This document shows positions 24,340 to 34,523 of a stretch of 50,531 nt of DNA, piece after piece (within the stretch, counting starts at the first letter, position 1; each line of letters starts with the position of its first letter). The notes under the pieces are model-generated. The model saw only the letters and a program-made list of their open reading frames with translations. It was not told the DNA's origin and searched no databases. A program made the translations under genes and the position numbers. This DNA comes from Mammaliicoccus sciuri (GTDB lineage: Bacteria > Bacillota > Bacilli > Staphylococcales > Staphylococcaceae), in assembly GCF_002901825.1 (NCBI RefSeq), contig NZ_PPQD01000034.1:1445-51975 (forward strand), read 5' to 3'.

Positions 24340-25866
24340 ATGAAGAGATTAGGATTAATAGATATAGGTTCCAATACTATAAGACTTGTTATTTTTGAAT
24401 ACTCTAAAGATACAGGTTTAAATGAACTACAAAACGTTAAAACACCAGCACGTTTGAGTCAATATTTAGAAGAAGATAAAACAATGAACAAAGATGGAAT
24501 CAATATTTTAGTAGAAACATTAAATAGTTTTAAAAAAGTTGCCGAAAAATTTCAAGTGGAAGAACTTGTCCCTGCAGCTACAGCAGCAGTAAGACAATCT
24601 AAAAATATAGATGAAATTATAAAAAGTGTAAAAGACAAAACGAATCTCGATATTGAAATTATTCCAGAACAAGATGAGGCGTTTTACGGATTTTATGCAG
24701 CAACACATACTTTAAATATAAATAACGGTATTACAGTTGATATAGGTGGTGGTTCAACAGAAATAACTTATTTTGAAGATAAAAAGTTAAAAGAGGCAAT
24801 AAGTTTTCCTTTTGGTGTGGTAACTTTAGAGAAAATGTTTTTCTCTGATAAAGATCACAATGATAAAAATGCGATAAAAAAATGTGAGAAGTATGTTAAA
24901 GAACAGTTTGAGCCTGAAAAATGGATAAAAGATAAAAACGTTCCTATTATAGGAATTGGTGGATCTGCCCGAAATAATGCGCGTATACATCAGTCATTAA
25001 ATAATTATCCAATTGCAGGTGTACATGGGTATGACATGACTAAAAAAGGACTTGAAGAAGTGTTTGATGTCTTGAAAAAATCTGATAAAAGTGAATTAAA
25101 AGATTTAGATGGTTTAAGTAGAGACCGTACAGATATCATTTTACCTAGTTCTATTGTCTTTAATACATTATATGATATCGCAGATGCAAAACGTTTTACG
25201 TTCTCAAGAAAAGGTCTACGTGAAGGTTTAGTGATGACAAGAATTAAAGAAGAATTTCCAAAGGCATTTAATAAAAATAATGTTACAAGTGATGCATTAA
25301 AACATATAGCAAATGAATATAATATCAATGCTTCAAATGGTAAACAGCGCATGAAATTAGCTGAAGATTTGTTAAACAAATTAGAAGATATCACTAGCTT
25401 CAAAATTTCAAAAGAAGATAGAGAAATATTTAAAGAAGCTGCATATTTATATTATTTAGGTTCATTTATTGATGCAGATTCTAGTTCACAACATACGTAT
25501 TATATTATAGCCAATTCAAGTATTAATGGTTTATCGCATAAAGAAAGGGTTAAATTAGCACTTCTGGCAAGCTTTAAAAACAAGACATTATTAAAGTTCT
25601 ATATAAAGGGAACGCCTTGGTTTGATGATGAAGAAATGGAAATTATTCAAAAGCTTGGCGGCATCATTAAGTTTGCGCATGCTTTAAATGTTTCTAATAC
25701 GGATTGCATTGAATCAATGGCATTAACTGAAAAGAAAAATGAATTTGAATTAAAAGCCAAATATGTTACAGACCCAATCGCTGAAGAATATCAGTCAGAT
25801 AGACAGAAAAAACATTTAGAAAAGTTACTACCGAAAAAACTTAATATTATATTTACACAAGATTAA
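24340..25866 (+). CDS. ppx: Exopolyphosphatase (Ppx/GppA family)
   Basis: The 508-residue enzyme has the actin-like ASKHA ATPase fold. Key motifs are GLIDIGSNTIRLVIFEY (residues 4-20), ATAAVRQSKN, EQDEAFYGF, TVDIGGGSTEITYF and GIGGSARNNARIHQS. A C-terminal HD-like helical domain (about 320-500) is typical of Ppx. It removes phosphate from the ends of inorganic polyphosphate. It lies just upstream of ppk with no terminator in the 71-bp gap, so synthesis and breakdown of polyphosphate are encoded together. Confidence 0.95.
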   Translation: MKRLGLIDIGSNTIRLVIFEYSKDTGLNELQNVKTPARLSQYLEEDKTMNKDGINILVETLNSFKKVAEKFQVEELVPAATAAVRQSKNIDEIIKSVKDKTNLDIEIIPEQDEAFYGFYAATHTLNINNGITVDIGGGSTEITYFEDKKLKEAISFPFGVVTLEKMFFSDKDHNDKNAIKKCEKYVKEQFEPEKWIKDKNVPIIGIGGSARNNARIHQSLNNYPIAGVHGYDMTKKGLEEVFDVLKKSDKSELKDLDGLSRDRTDIILPSSIVFNTLYDIADAKRFTFSRKGLREGLVMTRIKEEFPKAFNKNNVTSDALKHIANEYNINASNGKQRMKLAEDLLNKLEDITSFKISKEDREIFKEAAYLYYLGSFIDADSSSQHTYYIIANSSINGLSHKERVKLALLASFKNKTLLKFYIKGTPWFDDEEMEIIQKLGGIIKFAHALNVSNTDCIESMALTEKKNEFELKAKYVTDPIAEEYQSDRQKKHLEKLLPKKLNIIFTQD

Positions 25867-25937
25867 TAAACTTACGTTTAAATGAAGTAGTGTGATTTTA
25901 TAATCTTGATTGGAAATTTGTAAAGGGTGAGATAATT

Positions 25938-28103
25938 ATGGAAGCACAAGCGGAACAATTTTATTTAGACAATCCAGAATATTACAACAACCGAGAATTA
26001 AGTTGGCTAGACTTTAATTATCGTGTTCTTGAAGAAGCAATTGATCCTAACAATCCTTTATTAGAACAGTTGAAATTTTTAGCAATTCATAGTTCTAATT
26101 TAGATGAATTTTTTATGGTTAGAGTAGCGGGGTTGAAAGACCAAGTTAAGATGAATTTTAATGAACCAGAGAATAAAGCGCAATTGACACCTAAAGAACA
26201 ACTTATCGGCATTGAAAAGAAAAATAGAGTGAACGTCGAGCTTCAATATAAGCGATTTAATGAATTAAAAGAATTGTTAAAGAGCTATAAAATATTTATT
26301 ACACAACCAGAAAGATTGCCAGAACCTTTGATTGAGCAGCTTCAACATCAATTTAACACTGAAATATTACCAACACTTTCACCATTAGGAATAGATGCAT
26401 ACAGGCCGTTTCCAAAATTAAATAATAAAATGTTGAATTTATTTGTAGATATTAGGCTAAATGATGGCGAAATTAAATCGGCAATCGTTCCTGTTCCAAC
26501 ATTATTAGATAGAATTATTAAGTTAGAACATGAAGGCGTTAAATATATTGTATTTCTTGAAGATGTCATTTCATTATTTATAGAACAATTATTTAATGGA
26601 TATGAAGTGATTAATACGTACACATTCAGAGTGACAAGAAATGCAGATTTAACAATTCATGAAGAAGGTGCAGAAGATTTATTAATAGAAATAGAACGAT
26701 TTTTAAAAGAAAGAAAAAGTGGTGCAGCAGTACGACTTGAAATTGATAGTAGACATATAGATTCAGAAGTGAAGAGTATTTTCTTAATGAATGAACTTGA
26801 GTTATCAAACGAAGATATATACAGAGTTAATGGTCCACTAGATTTAACAGTGTTATTCTCTCTTGTAGGACAATTAGAAGATTTATTCCCAGAACTACTA
26901 TTTAAACCTTATACACCACAAATACCTTCCTCATTAAGTAAAAATAATGTTTTTGAATTAGCATTGGAAAGAGATGTATTTTTCCATCATCCATATGAAT
27001 CTTTTGAGCCGATTGTTGAATTTATAAAAGAAGCTTCAGAAGATCCAGATACACTTGCTATCAAGCAAACACTTTACCGTGTAAGTAGTGATTCACCAAT
27101 CATTCAAGCTTTAAAAAATGCAGCTGAAAATGGTAAACAAGTTACAGTTCTTGTTGAATTGAAAGCTCGATTTGATGAAGAAAACAATGTTCAGTGGGCA
27201 AGAATGCTGGAGGATGCAGGTTGTAATGTTATTTATGGTATGACATTCCTTAAAACACATAGTAAAATTACGCTAGTTATTAAGAAAGTTAAAGGAAAAG
27301 TGACACCTTTTGTGCATCTAGGAACAGGGAATTACAATGATAAGACAGCTAAAATATATACAGATATGGGAATTATTACGACAAACCCTCAAATAGGACA
27401 AGATGCGATTAACTTCTTTAATTATTTAAGTGGTTATTCATTAAAGCCTGATTATAATGAGTTAATCGTCGCACCATTTGAAATACGAGATTTCTTTGTT
27501 GAACATATCGAACAAGAAATGGAATCTCATAAAGAACATGGTAATGGTCTCATTATAGCTAAAATGAATTCGTTAACAGATAAAAAAGTAATTAAAAAAT
27601 TATTTGAAGCATCACAGTGTGGCGTCAAAATTAAACTGATAATTCGAGGTATTTGTTGTCTAAAACCAGGTATTAAAGGTGTAAGTGAAAATATCGAAGT
27701 CATCAGTATTGTAGGTAGATTTTTAGAACACTCAAGAATCTATTATTTCTACCATAATGGACAAGAAAAAATGTATCTTTCTTCAGCTGATATGATGACA
27801 AGAAATATGATTAAACGTGTTGAAATATTATTCCCAGTATTAGATCCTAATTTAGTTAAACGTTTAAAAGGTATTGTTGATTTACAACTCAATGATGGAC
27901 TAAAAGGCCGTATTCAAAATAATGAAGGTTTATACCAATACAATGATGCAGGGAATAAACATATGAACTCACAAGAAATGTTAATGGATGAGGCTATGTT
28001 AGCAGGGAAAGAAATGAGAAAGTCTCACTTAAATATAGGGAGACCTGTAACGGGTAAAAGAAGTAACTTTATTAATAAATTTAAACAAAGATTAAAGAGA
28101 TAA
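25938..28103 (+). CDS. ppk1: Polyphosphate kinase 1
   Basis: The 721-residue PPK1 reversibly makes polyphosphate from ATP. N-terminal [17 protein letters not shown] and [20 protein letters not shown] are typical. The catalytic domains contain [17 protein letters not shown], the autophosphorylated histidine in [11 protein letters not shown], and the second phospholipase-D-like His in [25 protein letters not shown] is also conserved. The start ATG follows AAGGGTGAG. The gene ends at a bidirectional terminator. The ppx-ppk pair is a useful marker, since many staphylococci lack PPK1. Confidence 0.96.
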   Translation: MEAQAEQFYLDNPEYYNNRELSWLDFNYRVLEEAIDPNNPLLEQLKFLAIHSSNLDEFFMVRVAGLKDQVKMNFNEPENKAQLTPKEQLIGIEKKNRVNVELQYKRFNELKELLKSYKIFITQPERLPEPLIEQLQHQFNTEILPTLSPLGIDAYRPFPKLNNKMLNLFVDIRLNDGEIKSAIVPVPTLLDRIIKLEHEGVKYIVFLEDVISLFIEQLFNGYEVINTYTFRVTRNADLTIHEEGAEDLLIEIERFLKERKSGAAVRLEIDSRHIDSEVKSIFLMNELELSNEDIYRVNGPLDLTVLFSLVGQLEDLFPELLFKPYTPQIPSSLSKNNVFELALERDVFFHHPYESFEPIVEFIKEASEDPDTLAIKQTLYRVSSDSPIIQALKNAAENGKQVTVLVELKARFDEENNVQWARMLEDAGCNVIYGMTFLKTHSKITLVIKKVKGKVTPFVHLGTGNYNDKTAKIYTDMGIITTNPQIGQDAINFFNYLSGYSLKPDYNELIVAPFEIRDFFVEHIEQEMESHKEHGNGLIIAKMNSLTDKKVIKKLFEASQCGVKIKLIIRGICCLKPGIKGVSENIEVISIVGRFLEHSRIYYFYHNGQEKMYLSSADMMTRNMIKRVEILFPVLDPNLVKRLKGIVDLQLNDGLKGRIQNNEGLYQYNDAGNKHMNSQEMLMDEAMLAGKEMRKSHLNIGRPVTGKRSNFINKFKQRLKR

Positions 28104-28107
28104 ATAG

Positions 28108-28143
28108 AAAAAGCCAACAAAGTTAAAGCTTTGTTGGCTTTTC
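28108..28143. terminator. Bidirectional terminator between ppk1 and the pseudouridine synthase
   Basis: Stem AAAAGCCAACAAAG (28109-28122) pairs with CTTTGTTGGCTTTT (28129-28142), with A and T runs on both sides. Confidence 0.92.
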
Positions 28144-28150
28144 GCGTTAT

Positions 28151-28972
28151 TTAATCGTCTAATGTAACTGAAATCAATTCATCTTTAAATGGATGTTCGA
28201 ATTCTATTTTGTAGCTGTGTAATTTTAATTTTCTAAGTTTACTGTTGTTGTAAAGTGGATCACCGACAACTGGATGTCCTATTTCTGCAAGATGGACACG
28301 GATTTGGTGTGTTCTACCAGTATCTAATTTTAATTCTACTTCTGCTGTATGTTCATCAATCATATGACTTTCAAGTATATGTGTGATCGCACGTTGACCT
28401 GTTGGTGATACACGTCTTTTGTTTGGATGGAACTTGTCTTTACCAATTGGCATATCAATTGTTTGTGGTTTAAGTGGTAATAGACTATCAACTTGCGCTT
28501 TATATGTTCTTGTAATTTCTCTATCTTCTAACATACGATCTAATATTTTTTTAGCGATAGGGTGTTTTGCGACTAATAATAAACCAACAGTTTCTTGGTC
28601 AAGTCTATGGACAGGCTCAGCATAATCTGAATCTAACGTATAGATCACGTGATTCATAAGTGTGTTTGCTTCTTTTAAATCATTTGGATGTGTTTTAACA
28701 CCTTTAGGTTTAACAACAATAGCTAAGTATTCATCTTCGTATTTAATTTCAGCTAATCGGTAACTAGAAACATATTGGCTTGATTCGTCAAATAATGGGA
28801 TATTGAGTTTATCTCCAGCATTTACAGTATTTCTTAATGTACACACTTCGTCATTTATCGTAAGTTCTTTTGACATTCTTAAAAGGTGAAGTTCTTTCTT
28901 TGGTAGATGTAAAGATTTAAACATCTCTTCGATTGTTTGACCTTCAAATTTTGATGGTATTGTAATTAGCAT
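28151..28972 (-). CDS. RluA-family pseudouridine synthase
   Basis: The start chosen is the ATG at 28972 (MLITIPSKFEGQTIEEMF), 5 nt after GGAGG. A TTG nine codons upstream lacks a ribosome site. The 273-residue product has a short N-terminal S4-like segment. The RluA catalytic motif follows, HRLDQETVGLLLVAKHP, with the nucleophilic Asp. It ends with LDTGRTHQIRVHLAEIGHPVVGDPLY. It isomerises specific uridines in rRNA or tRNA. The exact target cannot be read from sequence; it resembles the YhcT/YlyB group of Bacillus. Confidence 0.93.
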   Translation of the reverse strand: MLITIPSKFEGQTIEEMFKSLHLPKKELHLLRMSKELTINDEVCTLRNTVNAGDKLNIPLFDESSQYVSSYRLAEIKYEDEYLAIVVKPKGVKTHPNDLKEANTLMNHVIYTLDSDYAEPVHRLDQETVGLLLVAKHPIAKKILDRMLEDREITRTYKAQVDSLLPLKPQTIDMPIGKDKFHPNKRRVSPTGQRAITHILESHMIDEHTAEVELKLDTGRTHQIRVHLAEIGHPVVGDPLYNNSKLRKLKLHSYKIEFEHPFKDELISVTLDD

Positions 28973-29076
28973 AGCGCCCTCCAGGAATATTTCTCTCAAA
29001 ATCGGGAAAAATTATATTATAACAAAAAATAAGTTATAATTATTATAACAAGAAAAAGAGATGAGGAGTATGTTTC

Positions 29077-30615
29077 ATGTCAAAATCAATCGATAATAAT
29101 GAATTTAACGTAAGTATTAATACTAGACAGATGACTTTTGATGATATTGATGAAGTTATTGAATTACAGTCTAAATGTTTTCCAGGGATGGAACCGTGGG
29201 AGAGAGGACACCTTGAAAGTCATTTAAGAATGTTTCCGAGAGGACAAATTGTTGTAGAATTTGAAGGTGAAATAATAGGTTCATGTTCTTCACTTATCAT
29301 CAATTTTGATGAATATGATGACAGACATACTTGGGATAGTATTACGAATAATGGTTATATTACAAACCATAATGATCACGGTCATAATTTATATGGTATT
29401 GAAGTCATGGTTCATCCTGATTATAGAGGGATGAAAGTAGGCGCAAGATTGTATGAAGCGCGTAGAGAAATTGCCTATGAATTAAACTTAAAGAGTATCA
29501 TTATAGGCGGTAGAATTCCTAACTATCATCAATATAGTGATGAATTAACGCCACGTGAATATGTACAAGGTGTCATTAAACATCGTATTAAAGATCCAGT
29601 ATTAACATTTCAATTGATGAATGATTTTACGTTAATGCGTATTAATCCCAATTATTTAAATGATGATGTAAAAAGTATGAAATTTGCTACTTTGATGGAA
29701 TGGAATAATCCTGATTACATAGCAAGAAGTAATGTTCATTTTAAAACGAGTGAACCTGTGAGAATATGCACAGTTAATTATATGATGCGTAAAATTAATT
29801 CATTTGAAGAGTTTGCAAACCAAATTGAATACTTTATTGATGTTGCATACGATGCGGATAGTGATTTTATCGTCTTTCCAGAATTGTTAACGACACAATT
29901 AATGAGCTTTGATGAACAAAGTAATCCGGCAGAATCTATTAGAAAATTAACTACTTATACATCTCAATATATTGAGATGTTCAATCAGTTTGCGATGAAA
30001 TATAATATCAACATTATTGGTGGTTCTCATTTCGTTGAAGAAGGGGAAGATATTTATAATATTTCATATTTATTTAGACGAGATGGATCTATCGAAAAAC
30101 AATATAAAATCCATGTAACACCAAATGAAAGAAAATGGTGGGGTGTATCACCTGGTAATGGCGTTGAAGTATTCGATACTGATTGTGGTAAAATAGCGAT
30201 TCAAATTTGTTACGATAGTGAATTCCCTGAAATGGCTAGAATCGCAATGGAAAAAGGTGCAAAAATTATATTTACACCATTCTCAACAGAAGATAGACAA
30301 AGTTATTTACGTGTAAAATATTGTTGTATGGCACGCGCTATAGAAAACCAAGTTTATACAGTGACTTCAGGTACATGCGGTAACTTGCCACAAACTGAGA
30401 ATATGGATATCCAATATAGTGCTTCAGCGATATATTCTCCTTCAGACTATGGTTTTGCTCGTGATGGTATCGTGAGTGAAACAGGTGAGAATTTAGAAAT
30501 GGTTGCTATCGGTGAAATTGATTTAGAAGTATTAAGAAGAGGTAGAGAAAACGGAACTGTTAGACATCTTAGAGATAGACGACATGACGTATATAATATT
30601 ACGTATAATCAATAA
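29077..30615 (+). CDS. yhcX: GNAT acetyltransferase / carbon-nitrogen hydrolase fusion (YhcX-like)
   Basis: The 512-residue fusion has an N-terminal GNAT domain (about 12-195; YGIEVMVHPDYRGMKVGARLYEARREIA binds acetyl-CoA). A C-terminal nitrilase-superfamily domain (about 228-500) carries the Glu-Lys-Cys triad: Glu in FPELLTTQLM, Lys in QYKIHVTPNE and Cys in IQICYDSEFPE. The domain order matches Bacillus YhcX. The substrate is unknown; an amidase coupled to N-acylation is possible. The neighbour 17 bp downstream is the oxygen/redox kinase gene airS, so the enzyme may be expressed with that system. Confidence 0.92.
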   Translation: MSKSIDNNEFNVSINTRQMTFDDIDEVIELQSKCFPGMEPWERGHLESHLRMFPRGQIVVEFEGEIIGSCSSLIINFDEYDDRHTWDSITNNGYITNHNDHGHNLYGIEVMVHPDYRGMKVGARLYEARREIAYELNLKSIIIGGRIPNYHQYSDELTPREYVQGVIKHRIKDPVLTFQLMNDFTLMRINPNYLNDDVKSMKFATLMEWNNPDYIARSNVHFKTSEPVRICTVNYMMRKINSFEEFANQIEYFIDVAYDADSDFIVFPELLTTQLMSFDEQSNPAESIRKLTTYTSQYIEMFNQFAMKYNINIIGGSHFVEEGEDIYNISYLFRRDGSIEKQYKIHVTPNERKWWGVSPGNGVEVFDTDCGKIAIQICYDSEFPEMARIAMEKGAKIIFTPFSTEDRQSYLRVKYCCMARAIENQVYTVTSGTCGNLPQTENMDIQYSASAIYSPSDYGFARDGIVSETGENLEMVAIGEIDLEVLRRGRENGTVRHLRDRRHDVYNITYNQ

Positions 30616-30632
30616 TAATAAAGGTGATTGAT

Positions 30633-31742
30633 ATGGAAAAACCAACGCGTACAAGCCTTTTAAAAGAAATTGCAGAATTTTTAAATGAAGAGACTGAAAT
30701 GTATAGTATGATGCATGGCGCACTTAAAAAATTAGTGAGTGGTAGTAACTTTCATACAGGTTGGATATTTTTTATTGATGAAGAAGGTAAACATGAACTT
30801 GTTGCTGAAGAAGCGTTACCGCCCGCTTTAACACATAATAGCTGCCAATACATGACAGAAGGTACGTGTTGGTGTGTAACAGCATATCAAAATAAAAAAC
30901 TAACGAAAGCTTCAAATATTATTACATGTTCGAGAATTGTAAAAGCAACTAAAGAACATCATGATAAGACGGATGGGATTACACATCATGCAACTGTGCC
31001 ACTGCGTTCTGGTAATGAACAATTTGGACTGCTTAATATTGCGACACCAAATACGAAACGATATTCAGAAGAAGATTTAGAATTGTTAGAGTCTGTAGCA
31101 TTTCAAATCGGCTCTGCTATTAAACGGATATTATTAACCGATCAAGAAAAAGAAGCAGCTCGTATAAATGAAAGAAATAGGTTAGCGAGAGATTTACATG
31201 ATTCTGTTAATCAAATGCTATTTTCTTTAAAAATCACTGCTCATGCTGCGAAAAGTCTTGATGATCATGAAGCGGCTAAGAAAGCTTTTCAAACAATTGA
31301 AGAGACGAGTCAAAGTGCTGTCAATGAAATGAGAGCACTAATATGGCAACTTAAACCGATAGGATTAGAACAAGGTTTAATATCAGCTATTAAACAATAT
31401 AGTCAGTTAATTCATATTGAACCTGAATTTGAAGTTGAAGGACTTATTGATTTGCCGAATACAATTGAAGAGAATGTTTATCGCATTATTCAAGAATCAT
31501 TAAATAATATTCATAAACACTCAGGTGTAAATAGTGCGAAAATATATCTAGAACAAAATAAAAAAACGTTTAAATTTAAAGTTGTAGATAACGGTAAAGG
31601 ATTTGAAAGTCAAGATTTAGACAACAAGCTATCTCACGGTTTGAGAAATATTAAGCAACGTGTTCAAGGAATGAAGGGACATGTAGATATTAAATCAAAA
31701 TTGAATGAAGGAACAGAAATTGTGATTTCTATTCCACTTTAA
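30633..31742 (+). CDS. airS: Sensor histidine kinase AirS (YhcS), GAF domain with four cysteines
   Basis: The start is the ATG at 30633, 6 nt after AAGGTG. A GTG at 30624 lies inside that site. The 369-residue product is a soluble kinase with no membrane segment. A GAF domain (about 25-165) contains Cys71, Cys79, Cys81 and Cys99 (NSCQYMTEGTCWCV and IITCSRI). HisKA_3 has the phospho-accepting His189 in RLARDLHDSVNQ, and the ATPase domain has DNGKGFE and SHGLRNIKQR. The sequence fits staphylococcal AirS, whose GAF cysteines hold a [2Fe-2S] cluster that senses oxygen and redox state. The response regulator gene follows directly. Confidence 0.88.
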   Translation: MEKPTRTSLLKEIAEFLNEETEMYSMMHGALKKLVSGSNFHTGWIFFIDEEGKHELVAEEALPPALTHNSCQYMTEGTCWCVTAYQNKKLTKASNIITCSRIVKATKEHHDKTDGITHHATVPLRSGNEQFGLLNIATPNTKRYSEEDLELLESVAFQIGSAIKRILLTDQEKEAARINERNRLARDLHDSVNQMLFSLKITAHAAKSLDDHEAAKKAFQTIEETSQSAVNEMRALIWQLKPIGLEQGLISAIKQYSQLIHIEPEFEVEGLIDLPNTIEENVYRIIQESLNNIHKHSGVNSAKIYLEQNKKTFKFKVVDNGKGFESQDLDNKLSHGLRNIKQRVQGMKGHVDIKSKLNEGTEIVISIPL

Positions 31743-31760
31743 ATGTTAGGAGTATCACAC

Positions 31761-32390
31761 ATGAGTTATAATATAATCTTAGTAGATGACCATCATATTG
31801 TGCGACAAGGATTAAGTTTCTTACTAGATACTGTTCCAGATTTCAATATACAAGCTGATTTCTCAAGTGGCGTGTTATTGCTAGAGTACTTAGAACAACA
31901 TGAATCACCAGATATTGTTCTGTTAGATTTAGTTATGCCCGATATGAATGGCATTGAAATCACAAGTATCATGAAAAAGAAATACCCAAACATTAAGATA
32001 TTAGTCTTAACAAGCTTTTATGATGAAGAACATGTCATATCAGCTATTGATAAAGGTGCAGATGGTTATGAAATTAAAGATGTAGAACCTGATTCACTTA
32101 TACAAACAATTAGATCTGTATTAAATGGTGAGAAGAAAATTCATCCAAAAGTACAGTCTGTTATTTCTGAAAGTGAACAGAAACCACATAGAGAAAATAA
32201 ATTATCAAAAAGAGAACTTGAAGTATTAGCAGAATTGGTGAAAGGTAAAACCAATAAAGAAATTGCAGAAACACTATTTGTATCTGAAAAGACAATCAAA
32301 ACACATGTCAGTCATATACTAAATAAATTAAAAGTATCAGACAGAACACAAGCAGCAGTCTATGCAATGGAACACCAATTATTAATTTAA
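31761..32390 (+). CDS. airR: Response regulator AirR (YhcR), NarL/LuxR type
   Basis: The start is the ATG at 31761, 8 nt after TAGGAG. An upstream ATG at 31743 has no ribosome site. The 209-residue product has a receiver domain with acidic pocket DD (9-10), phospho-acceptor Asp56 in VLLDLVMPDMNG, and switch residues in VLTSFYDE. The C-terminal LuxR helix-turn-helix is LSKRELEVLAELVKGKTNKEIAETLFVSEKTIKTHVSHIL. It would be phosphorylated by AirS and control respiration, anaerobic and cell-wall genes, as known in S. aureus. Confidence 0.9.
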   Translation: MSYNIILVDDHHIVRQGLSFLLDTVPDFNIQADFSSGVLLLEYLEQHESPDIVLLDLVMPDMNGIEITSIMKKKYPNIKILVLTSFYDEEHVISAIDKGADGYEIKDVEPDSLIQTIRSVLNGEKKIHPKVQSVISESEQKPHRENKLSKRELEVLAELVKGKTNKEIAETLFVSEKTIKTHVSHILNKLKVSDRTQAAVYAMEHQLLI

Positions 32391-32409
32391 ATACAGATAT
32401 AATATTTTT

Positions 32410-32448
32410 ACGAGTAAGTATTGTCATATTCAATACTTACTCGTTTTT
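32410..32448 (+). terminator. airSR terminator
   Basis: Stem ACGAGTAAGTATTG (32410-32423) pairs perfectly with CAATACTTACTCGT (32431-32444), followed by T. Confidence 0.92.
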
Positions 32449-32469
32449 ATGTAAAATTACAAAAATAAA

Positions 32470-32499
32470 TTTACAAAATGAAAGCCCTTAAAGTATAAT
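32470..32499 (+). promoter_or_regulatory. gltT promoter
   Basis: TTTACA (32470-32475), an 18-bp spacer and TATAAT (32494-32499). The ribosome site GGGGG precedes the ATG at 32550. Confidence 0.68.
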
Positions 32500-32549
32500 A
32501 TGTTACATGGGAGAAATGATTTTACATACTTTATAGGGGGTAGTTTAAT

Positions 32550-33827
32550 ATGAAAGTCAGGAAAAACTTAACTTTAAAAATTGTTATCGCTTTAGTATTA
32601 GGTATAACAGTTGGATCGATTTTTAATATGTTTGCCGGAACGGGTTTCGTTCAAGGTACAAATCAATATGTATTTAATGTAATTGGTCAAATATTCCTAA
32701 ACCTCATTTTCATGCTTGTAGTACCAGTCGTATTTGTTTCAATTGTATTAGGGGTTATTGGCGTAGGTGATCCAAAATTACTAGGTGGTATAGGATTGAA
32801 AACCGTTACATTCTTCTTATGTACTACGGCAATTGCGATTATTATCGCAATGTTATTAGCTTTAGTATTTAAACCAGGTGTTGGTCAATCAGATTTATTA
32901 AATAGTGATGATGTTAAAAAATATGGTGCTGAACAAAAAGCTAAATCATCAGATCAAGCTGCACCAGAAAATCAGACATTTGATCAAACATTGATTAATT
33001 TGTTCCCTCAAAATCCAATGAAATCTATGGTGGAACAAGATATGTTACCAATTATTACATTTGCAATCTTTATTGGTGTAGGAATGATTGCACTTGGTAG
33101 TAAGGTTGAAGCGGTGAAAAAAGTCTTCGAGCAGACCAATGATATACTCATGTATATCGTTACTATGATTATGAATTACTTCGCACCAATTGGTACATTT
33201 GGACTAGTTGCAACAGCTTTTACAAACGCAGGATTTGGCGCAATTAAACAACTTGGAATGTACTTCTTTGTTGTATTATTAGCGTTAGCAGTGCACTTCT
33301 TTGTGATCTATGGTGGAGCAGTTAAATTATTAGCAGGTAAGAATCCTTTCTGGTTCTTCAAAAAATTCTTCCCAGCTATGACAGTTGGCTTTAGTTCATC
33401 AAGTTCAAACGCAACATTACCGATTTCACTAGAATGTACTAAAGAAATGGGTGTGAGAAAAGAAATTAGTTCATTCGTACAGCCTTTAGGTGCTACGATA
33501 AATATGGATGGAACAGCTATTATGCAAGGTGTCGCAACGATATTTATAGCTCAAGTATCAGGTGTCGATTTATCAATTATGCAAATGGTAACTGTTGTTG
33601 TTGTTGCCGTTATTGCTTCAATTGGTACTGCAGGTGTTCCTGGTGTTGGCCTTGTAATGTTAGCAATGGTACTGACTTCAGTCGGATTAGACCCCGCAGC
33701 AATAGGTATTATTTTAGGTATAGATAGATTGTTAGATATGACAAGAACTTCTGTAAATATTACTGGAGATGCTGCATGTGCACTAATTTTATCTGAAAGA
33801 GAAAAGTCAAAATTTGTAAAAGAATAA
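32550..33827 (+). CDS. gltT: Glutamate/dicarboxylate:cation symporter (DAACS family)
   Basis: The 425-residue membrane protein has eight helices plus two re-entrant loops. The family signatures are the serine-rich hairpin GFSSSSSNATLPISLECTKEMG, the NMDGTAIMQGVATIF helix, SIGTAGVPGVGLVMLAMVL and GIDRLLDMTRTSVNITGDAACA with the substrate-binding Asp/Arg region. It imports glutamate, aspartate or related dicarboxylates with sodium or protons. A charged insert (about 112-145) between helices is typical of Firmicute members. It is a single-gene unit. Confidence 0.93.
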   Translation: MKVRKNLTLKIVIALVLGITVGSIFNMFAGTGFVQGTNQYVFNVIGQIFLNLIFMLVVPVVFVSIVLGVIGVGDPKLLGGIGLKTVTFFLCTTAIAIIIAMLLALVFKPGVGQSDLLNSDDVKKYGAEQKAKSSDQAAPENQTFDQTLINLFPQNPMKSMVEQDMLPIITFAIFIGVGMIALGSKVEAVKKVFEQTNDILMYIVTMIMNYFAPIGTFGLVATAFTNAGFGAIKQLGMYFFVVLLALAVHFFVIYGGAVKLLAGKNPFWFFKKFFPAMTVGFSSSSSNATLPISLECTKEMGVRKEISSFVQPLGATINMDGTAIMQGVATIFIAQVSGVDLSIMQMVTVVVVAVIASIGTAGVPGVGLVMLAMVLTSVGLDPAAIGIILGIDRLLDMTRTSVNITGDAACALILSEREKSKFVKE

Positions 33828-33841
33828 ATAATTTAGTGTAT

Positions 33842-33882
33842 TAAAGGGGTAAATTGATATTAAATTCAATTTACCTCTTTTA
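33842..33882 (+). terminator. gltT terminator
   Basis: Stem AGGGGTAAATTGA (33845-33857) pairs with TCAATTTACCTCT (33866-33878, one G-T), followed by T. Confidence 0.85.
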
Positions 33883-33989
33883 ATTTGGTTAAAAATGTAT
33901 TATGATGTTACTTGTGCTTGAAAAAATCGTGTATTTTTGCAACATATTAAATCAATTAATATAAATATTAAAAAGAAAGGTAGATATAG

Positions 33990-34448
33990 ATGGATAAACA
34001 AACATTTACAACAATAATCCAAACAAAATTCAAAATGGTTCGTATTGAGGCTGGATACACTCAAGATACTATGGCGAATACAGTAGGATTATCTAAGAAA
34101 ACTTTAGTGCAAATTGAAAAAGAGAGAGTATTACCTAACTGGACGACATGTGTATCAATTTGTGCATTATTCAGAGATTCAGATGTTTTAAATACTACTT
34201 TTGGTTGTGACCCATTAGAAGTTATTCAAATCATATCTCGTCATCATTGTGCATATCCAAACCATGACAATACTAGCGATATTTACTGGGTAACACTTGA
34301 TGCTAAATCTGGCTATATTTTACAATCTAATAAAAAATCAGATCTTTATAGAGTCTTAAACGAAGAACGTCAACCAATCTTCGGTACTGCGAAAAAACGT
34401 GAAGCAGAAACTTATTTCTTACGTAAAACGCAATCATTATTTGTTTAA
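33990..34448 (+). CDS. XRE-family helix-turn-helix protein
   Basis: The 152-residue product has an N-terminal Cro/CI-type helix-turn-helix (about 12-68; MVRIEAGYTQDTMANTVGLSKKTLVQIEKERVLPNW). A C-terminal region of about 75 residues follows with WVTLDAKSGYILQSNKKSDLYRVLN and no recognised ligand motif. It is likely a cytoplasmic DNA-binding regulator. Its targets are unknown. Its operon is a single gene with its own ribosome site (AAAGG) and terminator. Confidence 0.85.
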   Translation: MDKQTFTTIIQTKFKMVRIEAGYTQDTMANTVGLSKKTLVQIEKERVLPNWTTCVSICALFRDSDVLNTTFGCDPLEVIQIISRHHCAYPNHDNTSDIYWVTLDAKSGYILQSNKKSDLYRVLNEERQPIFGTAKKREAETYFLRKTQSLFV

Positions 34449-34467
34449 AATTTGTATAATATTTGTT

Positions 34468-34508
34468 AAAAGCTACTTCTTGGATTATTCTAAAGAAGTA
34501 GCTTTTTT
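34468..34508 (+). terminator. Terminator of the XRE gene
   Basis: Stem AAAGCTACTTCTT (34469-34481) pairs with AAGAAGTAGCTTT (34494-34506), followed by T. The yheB ribosome site follows at once. Confidence 0.88.
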
Positions 34509-34523
34509 AGAAGGAGAATTTCC

